From: Deltaproteobacteria bacterium
GTDB lineage: Bacteria; Desulfobacterota; Binatia; UBA9968
Direction of reading: 5' to 3'
Assembly: GCA_016184235.1 (NCBI GenBank)
Contig: JACPDC010000239.1
Coordinates: 1 to 9,208, forward strand
Length of the DNA: 9,208 nt
Below are positions 1 to 5,634 of the stretch, piece after piece. The notes under the pieces are model-generated. The model had not been told where the DNA came from. It was given only the letters and a program-made list of their open reading frames with translations, and made no database searches. Made by a program: the position numbers and the translations under genes. Position 1 is the stretch's first letter. Each line of letters begins with the position of its first letter.

Positions 1-16
1 AAAAGGAGGAGGGTCT

Positions 17-1117
17 ATGGTTATCTGTTTGTCACCCGGAGGTCAGGCGATCGCTATGGGTGAGCTGCCCAGGGATACGCTTCTGGTGGGCACGGCCCAG
101 GGAATTTTTTCCTGCGCGCGGCAAAACGATTCCTGGAGCGCAAAGCAGGCGTTCCTGCCAGGGGAGCACATAAGCGCCCTCCTCTTTGAGCCCTCGAGCC
201 GGACGCTTTTCGCCGGGACCTATGGGGCGGCCATCTATGCCAGCAAGGACTTGGGCCGGAGCTGGGAAAGGAGAGACCGGGGCATCGGGAGCCGCGGGAT
301 CTACACGCTGGCTTGCCGGGAGATCGGCCGCCGGCCCCGGCTCTATGCGGGCACCCAGCCGGCGCATCTCTTTTACAGCGACGACCTCGGACAGAGCTGG
401 ACTGAGCTTGATGGCTTGCGTCAGGTGCCGGGCGTGGAGAAGTGGACCTTTCCCGGTCCTCCGCACCAGGCGCATGTCAAGAGTATCGCCTTTAACCCCA
501 CGCGGTCCGAGACCCTCTATGCCGCCGTCGAGGTCGGCGGTTTTCTGAAAAGCGAAGACGGCGGAAAGAGCTGGAACACGGTCTCGGGCCTGAACCCGGA
601 CACGCACACGGTCGTGGCGCCCGCTTCGGATCCGGGGAAGGTCTACCTGGTCATGCCGACGACCAATGCCGGGCCGGCGGATCTGGCCGGGGTCTGCGTC
701 AGCCAGGATGGCGGCGAGAGCTGGGCGAGCCTGACACCGAGGGATTTCAGGATCGGATATGTCGACCCGCTGCTCGTCCATCCGCGCAACGGGAGGCTGA
801 TGTTCACCGCGGGCGCCAAGACCGGCCCCGGCACCTGGAGAAAGACGCACACCGCCGACGCGCGCATCGCCCGCAGCAGGGACGGGGGTAAGCGCTGGGA
901 GATTTTGAACGAAGGGCTGCCGGACCACATTCGAGGAAACGTCGAGGCGCTGGCGATGGACGTCTGGAAGCAAGGCTTTGCCGTGTTTGCCGGCACCACC
1001 GACGGAGAGGTCTTTTACAGCGCCGACGAAGGCGAGAGCTGGCAGAAGATCATCCAGGGCATCGGCCCGGTCTCCAAGGCGCACCACTACCATAATCTTG
1101 AAGCATCGGCCGCCTGA
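17..1117 (+). CDS. Asp-box (BNR/YVTN-like) beta-propeller protein, cytoplasmic, function unknown
   Basis: This 366-residue protein carries six clear Asp-box motifs of the S-x-D-x-G-x-x-W type, at residues 76-83, 121-128, 179-186, 229-236, 287-294 and 335-342, with a degenerate copy near residues 33-40. Such repeats sit on hairpin turns between beta-propeller blades in sialidases, sortilins and many uncharacterised proteins. The propeller fold is therefore well supported, but the biochemical role is not. I see no FRIP-type arginine motif of true sialidases, no signal peptide and no membrane segment, so secretion is not indicated. The start at 17 is chosen because a strong AGGAGGAGGG ribosome site lies just before it; a second ATG at 56 has a poorly spaced site. 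It converges on the decarboxylase genes with a 16-base gap. A 353-residue antisense frame across it is a GC-driven shadow. Confidence 0.88.
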   Translation: MVICLSPGGQAIAMGELPRDTLLVGTAQGIFSCARQNDSWSAKQAFLPGEHISALLFEPSSRTLFAGTYGAAIYASKDLGRSWERRDRGIGSRGIYTLACREIGRRPRLYAGTQPAHLFYSDDLGQSWTELDGLRQVPGVEKWTFPGPPHQAHVKSIAFNPTRSETLYAAVEVGGFLKSEDGGKSWNTVSGLNPDTHTVVAPASDPGKVYLVMPTTNAGPADLAGVCVSQDGGESWASLTPRDFRIGYVDPLLVHPRNGRLMFTAGAKTGPGTWRKTHTADARIARSRDGGKRWEILNEGLPDHIRGNVEALAMDVWKQGFAVFAGTTDGEVFYSADEGESWQKIIQGIGPVSKAHHYHNLEASAA

Positions 1118-1140
1118 GCCTTCTCCTGGGAGGTCAGGCG
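1111..1140. terminator. hairpin joining the two convergent stop codons
   Basis: CGCCTGA (1111-1117) and TCAGGCG (1134-1140) form a perfect 7-bp inverted repeat around 16 bases. A further CCT/AGG pairing (1119-1121 with 1131-1133) can extend the stem past a bulged G. Both arms contain a stop codon: the TGA of the propeller gene on the plus strand and the TGA of the decarboxylase beta gene on the minus strand. The position suits a bidirectional terminator, but neither side has a T-tract, so intrinsic termination is uncertain. Confidence 0.4.
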
Positions 1141-1700
1141 TTCTTGAGGGCGCGGCGGAAGGCCTCCCGGTGCTCGATGCTGTAGAGGCGACGGAAGTTC
1201 TCAGGGTAATCTTCGCCCGGCTCCACTTTCAGGTCGATGAAGATCGGGCCGTCTTCTTTGAGGATGCGGCCGAGCTCCCGCTCCCAGTCCCCGAGAAAAG
1301 AGAACTCATAGACTCTGGGGTAGCCCGCCTCGCGGGCGAGCCCGCTGAAGCTTACCCGGCCGGCCCCGGGGATCGCCACGCCGCCGTTGGTTTCATAGAT
1401 CCCGTTCTCGCACAGACAATGAATGAAATTTCTCGGGGCGACATTGGCGATCGTCACCAGACATCCGAGATTCATGAGCAGGCTGCCGTCGCCGTCAAGG
1501 ACGATGATGCGCTTGTCGGGCCGGGCCAGGGCCAGCCCCAGGGCATGGGATGCGCCCTGGCCCATCGCCCCGACGAATGTATAGTTGAGATCGCCCGGCG
1601 AGATGTGAATCCATTCGTGCGCCGCTTTCCAGACCGCCGCCACAACCTCGTCTTTGCGGTGCCGGGCCAAAACCTTGAGGCATTCGTCCCGCTTCATCAT
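1134..1700 (-). CDS. ThDP-dependent decarboxylase, beta subunit (sulfopyruvate/phosphonopyruvate decarboxylase type)
   Basis: This 188-residue protein is the pyrophosphate-binding half of a split thiamine-diphosphate enzyme. The Mg/ThDP signature is visible as GDGS at residues 70-73 followed by ENG at 98-100, the GDG-x(about 26)-N motif. The stretch around residues 43-58 (G-x-M-G-x-G-x-S-H-A-L-G) is typical of sulfopyruvate decarboxylase beta (ComE) and of the matching domain of phosphonopyruvate decarboxylase. The frame is open up to 2036, but that extension overlaps the alpha gene antisense to nothing useful and lacks homology-like sequence. The start at 1700 (tandem ATG ATG, second at 1697) gives the family length and lies 2 bases past the alpha stop. 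An AGGGAG site inside the end of alpha (1712-1717) has a longish 11-base spacing. Substrate is inferred only; no xsc or sulfolactate genes are in the window. Confidence 0.85.
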   Translation of the reverse strand: MMKRDECLKVLARHRKDEVVAAVWKAAHEWIHISPGDLNYTFVGAMGQGASHALGLALARPDKRIIVLDGDGSLLMNLGCLVTIANVAPRNFIHCLCENGIYETNGGVAIPGAGRVSFSGLAREAGYPRVYEFSFLGDWERELGRILKEDGPIFIDLKVEPGEDYPENFRRLYSIEHREAFRRALKNA

Positions 1701-1702
1701 GG

Positions 1703-2209
1703 CTAGCGCGGCTCCCTGCCGATGAGCAAGGCCACCGGCATGGAATTGGCATAAGCCCGCTCTATTGCCGGCGCGATCTTCGAGACATCGAGCGGGCTTT
1801 CTATCAGAAGGTGCTCGATGCCCATGACCTCCAGGATCGGGGCGACGATGCGCAGCCCGTAGCGCTTGGATTGCGCCGGGGGCAGGCCCGGCTCCTTTCC
1901 CAAGAGCCCCACCATCATGCAGACCGGATTCTGCCCTTCCACGCCGATCCTGGAAAGGGCGTTCATCGAGTCGAGCAGGCCGGTGTACTGAATAAGCAGC
2001 AGGCTTCTCTCGCCTCCGGCGTAAAGGCCGCTGCAAATCGACAGCCCCTCGTCTTCTTTGCAGACCTGAACGACCCTGAAGTCCGGGTTGGACAACAGCG
2101 GCTTAAGCAGGTGCTCGCTGGTCAGCCGGTCCGGCAGCGCCACGACAAAGCGAACGCCCGCGCGCTTGACTTCCCGCACGATCTCGTCTGCGCTCAATGG
2201 CTGGTCCAT
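1703..2209 (-). CDS. ThDP-dependent decarboxylase, alpha subunit (sulfopyruvate/phosphonopyruvate decarboxylase type)
   Basis: This 168-residue protein matches the pyrimidine-binding (PYR) half of a split ThDP decarboxylase of the ComD type. The segment KEDEG at residues 51-55, followed by a small-residue helix and a Q-Y-T-G-L-L-D-S-M-N-A-L stretch at 74-85, corresponds to the ComD/Ppd region that holds the ThDP-activating glutamate, probably E54. Alpha and beta are separate, nearly abutting genes, as in methanogen comDE. In methanogens the enzyme makes sulfoacetaldehyde for coenzyme M. In bacteria related pairs serve sulfolactate breakdown or phosphonate synthesis, or are uncharacterised. 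The start at 2209 has a weak AAGAGG-like site 10 bases upstream. The gene lies 208 bases downstream of thiI on the same strand, so cotranscription is possible. Confidence 0.84.
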   Translation of the reverse strand: MDQPLSADEIVREVKRAGVRFVVALPDRLTSEHLLKPLLSNPDFRVVQVCKEDEGLSICSGLYAGGERSLLLIQYTGLLDSMNALSRIGVEGQNPVCMMVGLLGKEPGLPPAQSKRYGLRIVAPILEVMGIEHLLIESPLDVSKIAPAIERAYANSMPVALLIGREPR

Positions 2210-2417
2210 CTCGCCGGGGCCTCTTGCTGAAAAACCTGCCTAGGTAACCACAAAAGCCGCCAAAAGTGCAACCGCTTGGACAGCTCTCTCGGGGAACGCG
2301 TTCTCGGCTGCGGCCGATGGTGCAGTGCTTTAACCGAACCTTTCCAGTCGGACGTCCGCAGCCTCGCTCGCGCTCCCCTCGGTCGCTCCGTCAGCGGGAG
2401 GCGAGTCCCCGAACGAG
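2210..2417. other. non-coding gap between decarboxylase alpha and thiI
   Basis: No convincing gene is present in these 208 bases; the 75-residue minus-strand frame across it is arginine-rich and low in complexity. Read on the minus strand, the thiI-proximal half is C/G-rich and repetitive (about 2360-2405). The alpha-proximal half holds the short tandem pair CTTTTGGCGG CTTTTGTGG (about 2245-2265) and a possible TTGCAC box, but no good -10 element at the right distance. It may hold the decarboxylase promoter or leader, which I cannot place with confidence. Confidence 0.4.
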
Positions 2418-2428
2418 TCATTCGGGGA
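2406..2428. terminator. hairpin overlapping the thiI stop codon
   Basis: TCCCCGAA (2406-2413) and TTCGGGGA (2421-2428) form a perfect 8-bp inverted repeat with a 7-base loop that contains the thiI stop (TCA at 2418-2420, read as TGA on the minus strand). No T-run follows on the minus strand, so it may be a weak terminator or an mRNA 3'-end stabiliser. Confidence 0.4.
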
Positions 2429-3581
2429 ATTTGAATTCTTCCTTTTCCGCCTTTTCGACTCCGAGTTGAATCATTGCCGCGAGATCCAGCCTGGATTCCG
2501 AATCTTCCACGTCCGCCAGCCTGGCCTTGGTCGCGGGGTGCTTCGGCACGAACAGCTGGCAGCAGTCCTGGTCCGGTATCGCGGAGGTCTCGAAGGTGCC
2601 GATGCGCCGCGCCTGGTCGATGATCTCCTGCTTGTCCATGCCCACCAGGGGCCGAAGGATGGAGAGCCCCGCGGCCTTTTCTATCACCGTCATATTCTCC
2701 AGCGTCTGCGAGGCTACCTGCGCCAGGCTCTCCCCGGTCACCAGGGCGCTTGCTTTCTCTCTTCTTGCGATCGCTTCGGCAATCCGCAGCATCATCCTGC
2801 GGTAGAGCACCACCCGCAGGGGGCGAAGCACGGCGGCCACGATCTGCCGCTGGATCTCTCCGAACGGGACCAAATAGAGCCGGGAAGCGAACTGGTGCCG
2901 AGTCAGGATCTGCACCAGCTGCCGGACCTTTTCCTGCGAAGTGCCGTCGAGGTAGGGCGCGCTGTGAAAGTGAACGAAGATCAGGCGGCAGCCGCGCTGC
3001 ATCATCCGGTAGGCCGCCACCGGTGAATCGATCCCGCCGGAGATGAGAGAAGCCACGCGCCCGCTCGCCCCTACCGGAAGACCGCCGGCGCCGGCGGTCT
3101 TGTCGAAGGCGAAAAAGGCGTCGCGCGGGAGAATTTCAATGGAAATCGTCAGCTCGCCGTTTTTCAGGTCGACGCGCGCGCCGCTCCGCTCCTTTATCGC
3201 CGCGCCGATCCTGCGGTTGATCTCCGGCGAGGTCAGGGGAAAATCTTTGTCGGCCCTTCTGGCATCGACGCGAAAAGAGGCAAACCGTTTCCCATCGAGG
3301 GCATCGAGCACCTTCGCCTGCAGGGCGTCGAGGTCCCGCGGGACGCGCTCCGCGAAGGAAAAATTAGCCACGCCGAAGACGCCTTCGATTCGGCGGCGTA
3401 TCTCTTCGGCATTCCCGCCCGCGCCGAAGCGGAGCAGCAGGCGAGCCGGCAGGCTCTTCGCTTCCTCGAGGCCGAGGCCCTTTACGGCGGAGACCAGATT
3501 TCTTTTGAGCAGCTCGACGAAATAGGGCCGGTTTCCCTTCTTTAAGGCCACTTCGTGGTAACGGACCAGCACGCAGGTCAT
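2418..3581 (-). CDS. thiI: tRNA 4-thiouridine synthase ThiI (short form, no rhodanese domain)
   Basis: ThiI transfers persulfide sulfur, usually from an IscS/NifS-type desulfurase, to tRNA U8 and in many bacteria to the thiazole of thiamine. The 387-residue protein opens with the characteristic L-V-R-Y-x-E-x-A-L-K segment (residues 5-14), then a THUMP region (about 55-165). It then has the adenylating PP-loop S-G-G-I-D-S-P at 181-187, the G-E-S-L-A-Q-V-A-S-Q-T motif at 283-293, and R-P-L-V-G-x-D-K-x-E-I at 310-320. Cysteines C340-C341 lie where the catalytic core cysteine of ThiI falls. It stops there, so the C-terminal rhodanese domain of E. coli ThiI is absent, as in Bacillus-type ThiI. The expected N-terminus fixes the start at 3581. 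No Shine-Dalgarno sequence precedes it, but TATTTT (3588-3593, minus strand) lies close enough to suggest a leaderless mRNA. The thiamine link to the downstream ThDP enzyme is suggestive only. Confidence 0.95.
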   Translation of the reverse strand: MTCVLVRYHEVALKKGNRPYFVELLKRNLVSAVKGLGLEEAKSLPARLLLRFGAGGNAEEIRRRIEGVFGVANFSFAERVPRDLDALQAKVLDALDGKRFASFRVDARRADKDFPLTSPEINRRIGAAIKERSGARVDLKNGELTISIEILPRDAFFAFDKTAGAGGLPVGASGRVASLISGGIDSPVAAYRMMQRGCRLIFVHFHSAPYLDGTSQEKVRQLVQILTRHQFASRLYLVPFGEIQRQIVAAVLRPLRVVLYRRMMLRIAEAIARREKASALVTGESLAQVASQTLENMTVIEKAAGLSILRPLVGMDKQEIIDQARRIGTFETSAIPDQDCCQLFVPKHPATKARLADVEDSESRLDLAAMIQLGVEKAEKEEFKFPE

Positions 3582-3609
3582 GATCGTAAAATATCAGATC
3601 CAGGCTGGT

Positions 3610-3638
3610 TTTGCATGGAATATCGCCTGTGATAGTAT
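3610..3638 (+). promoter_or_regulatory. candidate sigma-70-type promoter for the cupin-SDR pair
   Basis: TTTGCA (3610-3615) and TAGTAT (3633-3638) are separated by 17 bases and each match 4 of 6 consensus positions. Transcription would begin near 3645, leaving about 30 bases of leader that contain the AAGGAG site used at 3676. This supports the downstream start over the open frame beginning at 3580. Confidence 0.45.
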
Positions 3639-3675
3639 TCGCCGGTACTTGTTGGAGGATTTAAAGGAGAAGGGC

Positions 3676-4002
3676 ATGGAGAACTTTAAAAAGCTCGCCG
3701 ACGCCGTCGGGTTTGCGCCGGACAAGATGAAAAAAAACGGCCTCTTTGAAACCGAAAGGCTTTTTTGCGACCTCTATTGCTTCGAGCCGGGACAGGCGCA
3801 GAATCCGCACACCCATGAAGGCTCGGACAAAGTCTATTTCGTGCTCGAGGGGCGCGGCCGTTTTCAGATCGGGCAAGAGGAAAAGGAGCTCGGGGAAAAA
3901 GAGATCGCGCTGGCGCCCTCCGGCCAGAGACACGGCGTCAGCAACCCCGGTCCGGGCAGGCTGCTCCTGCTCGTACTCATGGCGCCCAGGCCGTCCCACT
4001 GA
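3676..4002 (+). CDS. small single-domain cupin protein
   Basis: This is a 108-residue cupin. Motif 1 is visible around residues 39-59 with H45-x-H47 and D51 where the family usually has the metal-binding glutamate. Motif 2 is P81-S-G-x-x-H86-x-x-x-N90. H45, H47 and H86 are the expected metal ligands, so a mononuclear metal site is likely. Function cannot be told from the sequence; small cupins of this kind include isomerases, dioxygenases and sugar-binding proteins. The frame is open from 3580, but the ATG at 3676 is preferred because AAGGAGAAGGGC precedes it with ideal spacing, and the upstream 32 codons overlap the thiI start and the promoter. It is followed after 32 bases by the SDR gene, so the two probably share a transcript. 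Confidence 0.85.
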   Translation: MENFKKLADAVGFAPDKMKKNGLFETERLFCDLYCFEPGQAQNPHTHEGSDKVYFVLEGRGRFQIGQEEKELGEKEIALAPSGQRHGVSNPGPGRLLLLVLMAPRPSH

Positions 4003-4007
4003 TTTTA

Positions 4008-4028
4008 AGAAGGCATTAGGCAGCAGGG
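4008..4028. repeat. degenerate 7-base-period repeat with core AGGCATTAGGCA (copy 1)
   Basis: Three heptads can be read as AGAAGGC, ATTAGGC and AGCAGGG. The 12-base core AGGCATTAGGCA (4011-4022) recurs exactly at 4761-4772, on the other side of the SDR gene. The copy occupies the cupin-SDR gap just before the SDR ribosome site. Confidence 0.5.
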
Positions 4029-4034
4029 GGAAGG

Positions 4035-4769
4035 GTGAGGCTGCTGAGCGACAAGATCGCCATCGTCACCGGCGCGGGCAGAGGGATCGGCAAGGCCATC
4101 TCGCTCATGCTGGCGCGCTCCGGTGCGGCCGTGGTATTGGCCTCCCGCTCCACGGCTCAACTGGAGGCGACGCGCGACGAGATTCAAAGAGAAGGCGCAC
4201 AGGCCCTGGTGGTCCCTACGGATCTCACACGCAGCGAGGAAATCGAGACGCTGGTGAGGCGGACTCTGGAGCAATACGGCTCGATCGACTATCTCATCAA
4301 CAACGCGGGCTGGGGCAAACACTCCCCTGTCGTCAAGGCCAGGATGGAGGACTGGGACCGGACGTTTCAGGTGAACCTTCGGGCGCCGATGCTGTTGAGC
4401 AAATTGGTCTTGCCCGGCATGATTGAAAAACGCTCTGGCGCCATCGTCAACATCGCCTCCATTTCGGGCAAGGCGGTTGAGGCCAACACGGCCGCCTATT
4501 CGGCCTCGAAGGCCGGACTCCTGGCGTTCGGTGAGTCGCTCTACGAAGAGGTGAGGGAGTACGGCATCAAGGTGGCCGCGATTCTTCCGGGGTTTGTGGA
4601 TACCCCCCTGATCCCGGCCACGGTGAAGCTGGACAGAGGCAAGATGATCCGGCCGGAGGACGTCGCTCAAACCGTTCTCTTTATTTTGACCTCCGCACCC
4701 AACTCCTGCCCGGTTGAGATAACCGTCAGGCCGCAGCGAAGCCCCTATAAAACAGGCGATAGGCATTAG
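4035..4769 (+). CDS. short-chain dehydrogenase/reductase (SDR)
   Basis: This 244-residue protein is a classical SDR, an NAD(P)-dependent oxidoreductase with a Rossmann fold. The cofactor loop T-G-A-G-R-G-I-G is at residues 12-19, N-N-A-G at 89-92, and the complete catalytic tetrad is N114, S142, Y155 and K159, with P-G-F-V-D-T at 185-190. R38, at the end of the second strand in A-S-R-S, points mildly towards NADPH. The substrate is unknown; FabG-like and carbonyl-reductase roles are both possible. The start is a GTG at 4035 with a G-rich ribosome site (AGGGGGAAGG) directly before it, and no ATG fits the Rossmann strand. The last few residues are encoded by a heptad repeat (4752-4776), so the natural C-terminus may once have been shorter or different. 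Confidence 0.92.
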   Translation: MRLLSDKIAIVTGAGRGIGKAISLMLARSGAAVVLASRSTAQLEATRDEIQREGAQALVVPTDLTRSEEIETLVRRTLEQYGSIDYLINNAGWGKHSPVVKARMEDWDRTFQVNLRAPMLLSKLVLPGMIEKRSGAIVNIASISGKAVEANTAAYSASKAGLLAFGESLYEEVREYGIKVAAILPGFVDTPLIPATVKLDRGKMIRPEDVAQTVLFILTSAPNSCPVEITVRPQRSPYKTGDRH

Positions 4770-4776
4770 GCAATAG
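4752..4776. repeat. degenerate 7-base-period repeat (copy 2), overlapping the SDR stop
   Basis: The heptads read ACAGGCG, ATAGGCA, TTAGGCA and the start of a fourth (ATAG). It shares the exact 12-mer AGGCATTAGGCA (4761-4772) with the copy upstream of the SDR gene. The SDR stop TAG (4767-4769) lies within it. Confidence 0.55.
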
Positions 4777-4827
4777 TAACCAAAATCTCCAGGCTCGAGA
4801 CCCGAGACTCGAAACCGGCTCGGTTAC
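4776..4827. other. convergent intergenic element: heptads inside an inverted repeat
   Basis: GTAACC (4776-4781) and GGTTAC (4822-4827) form outer arms; the right arm overlaps the stop of the HAD gene. Between them are three heptads TCGAGAC, CCGAGAC and TCGAAAC (4795-4815), and an inner pair TCGAG/CTCGA (4795-4799 with 4808-4812). It could fold as a terminator between the convergent SDR and HAD genes, though no T-tract is present. Confidence 0.4.
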
Positions 4828-5507
4828 GAGACCAGCCCCTCTAAAAAAGGAATCGTGACATCCTCGAGGCTCTTGACCACGGCGTTTGCTTCACGCAGCT
4901 CTTCCGCGGGGTGCGAGTTGGTCACCGCCAGGCACTTGATGCCTGCGCGCCGGGCGCCCAGGACGCCTTCCCTGGAATCTTCGATAACCAGGCATTCGGT
5001 GGGAAGAATAGGGTGACCGCCGGGGTTTCGCTGATTCAGCGCGCGCAGCGCAGTCAAAAAAATCTCCGGCTCTGGCTTTCCCTCGCGGACATCTTCCGCG
5101 CTGATTATAACTTGGAAGTATGTATTCAAGCCGATGCTTTGCAATATGAGATCGATCTCGCCGCGCAGCGCGCCGGAGGCGATGGCCAGGGGGAAGCGGC
5201 TCGAGAGTTCCGGCACCAATTGTTTCACGCCGGGAAAAACGACCATACGCTTGCCGATGGTCTCCCGGTAGTGGCGGGCCTTGCGCCGCACCAGCTCGGC
5301 GAGCATCGCTTCGTCGATTTTCCTGCCGTGGTCCCGGTAGGCGGCCTTGAAGGCGCCCCGGTCATCCAGACCCAGGTATCGAGCATAGTAGTCTTTTTCG
5401 GTGAGCGTCATGCCCTCCTCGCCGAGGACTTTTTGGAACAGCTCCATATGGATGGGCTCATCGTCCACCAGGATGCCGTTGAAGTCGAAAATAATCGATC
5501 GCAGCAT
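4824..5507 (-). CDS. HAD-superfamily hydrolase, beta-phosphoglucomutase/phosphatase-like, with DxN motif I
   Basis: This 227-residue protein has the four HAD motifs in order: D8-F-N10-G near the N-terminus, S111 in I-A-S-G-A, K144 in G-K-P-E-P-E-I-F, and E176-D177 in V-I-E-D-S. The inserted helical cap between about residues 16 and 90 is of the subclass I type found in beta-phosphoglucomutase and phosphoglycolate phosphatase. Members act on small phosphorylated metabolites; the substrate here is unknown. The usual motif I is DxD, where the second Asp is the acid/base; here it is Asn (N10). The rest of the site is intact, so this may be a functional variant subfamily. The ATG at 5507 fits the family N-terminus exactly. 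No Shine-Dalgarno sequence precedes it: the bases immediately upstream are heptad repeats. It diverges from the Nudix gene. Confidence 0.9.
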   Translation of the reverse strand: MLRSIIFDFNGILVDDEPIHMELFQKVLGEEGMTLTEKDYYARYLGLDDRGAFKAAYRDHGRKIDEAMLAELVRRKARHYRETIGKRMVVFPGVKQLVPELSSRFPLAIASGALRGEIDLILQSIGLNTYFQVIISAEDVREGKPEPEIFLTALRALNQRNPGGHPILPTECLVIEDSREGVLGARRAGIKCLAVTNSHPAEELREANAVVKSLEDVTIPFLEGLVS

Positions 5508-5510
5508 TTT

Positions 5511-5539
5511 GTTATTGGTTATTCGTTATTCGTTGATTC
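5511..5539. repeat. tandem heptad repeat GTTATTS
   Basis: Four consecutive units read GTTATTG, GTTATTC, GTTATTC and GTTGATTC (the last has one extra base). The array begins 4 bases upstream of the HAD start codon, on its 5' side, in the divergent HAD-Nudix gap. Confidence 0.7.
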
Positions 5540-5555
5540 GGCTCCATTCCCGATT

Positions 5556-5586
5556 GACGAGTATACGAGTAACGGGTAAACGAATA
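5556..5586. repeat. second 7-8-base repeat array, partly inverted relative to the first
   Basis: Units read GACGAGT, ATACGAGT, AACGGGT and AAACGAAT. AACGAATA (5579-5586) is the exact reverse complement of TATTCGTT, which occurs twice in the first array (5520-5527 and 5527-5534). The two arrays could therefore pair across about 45-50 bases. TTGACG at 5554-5559 could be a -35 box for the Nudix gene, but no strong -10 follows. Confidence 0.5.
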
Positions 5587-5634
5587 TCGAATCCGCTCTT
5601 TTGTTTCAACCTGATCTGCGCTACTAAGAATAGC

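Noticed and set aside
32..1093. Long minus-strand frame of 353 residues opposite the propeller gene
   Set aside because: Its composition is rich in Arg, Ala, Pro and Gly with no recognisable motif, and the opposite strand has six Asp boxes and a strong ribosome site.
17..1117. Annotating the propeller as exo-alpha-sialidase
   Set aside because: Asp boxes alone do not make a sialidase; no arginine triad or FRIP motif is visible and there is no export signal.
1701..2036. N-terminal extension of the decarboxylase beta subunit
   Set aside because: It would run over the alpha gene in another frame, is Arg-rich and unlike ThDP enzymes. ATG 1700 gives the family length.
3580..3675. Upstream start of the cupin protein
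   Set aside because: It overlaps the thiI start codon and the predicted promoter and has no ribosome site. ATG 3676 has an ideal one.
4005..4766. Minus-strand frame of 253 residues opposite the SDR gene
   Set aside because: No motif is seen, while the plus strand carries the full SDR tetrad; long antisense frames are expected in GC-rich DNA.
5511..5586. CRISPR array
   Set aside because: The units are only 7-8 bases, directly adjacent and without spacers; no cas gene is present.
5401..5634. Upstream extension of the Nudix protein
   Set aside because: It reads through the 5' end of the HAD gene and the repeat arrays. The recognisable protein begins at 5635.
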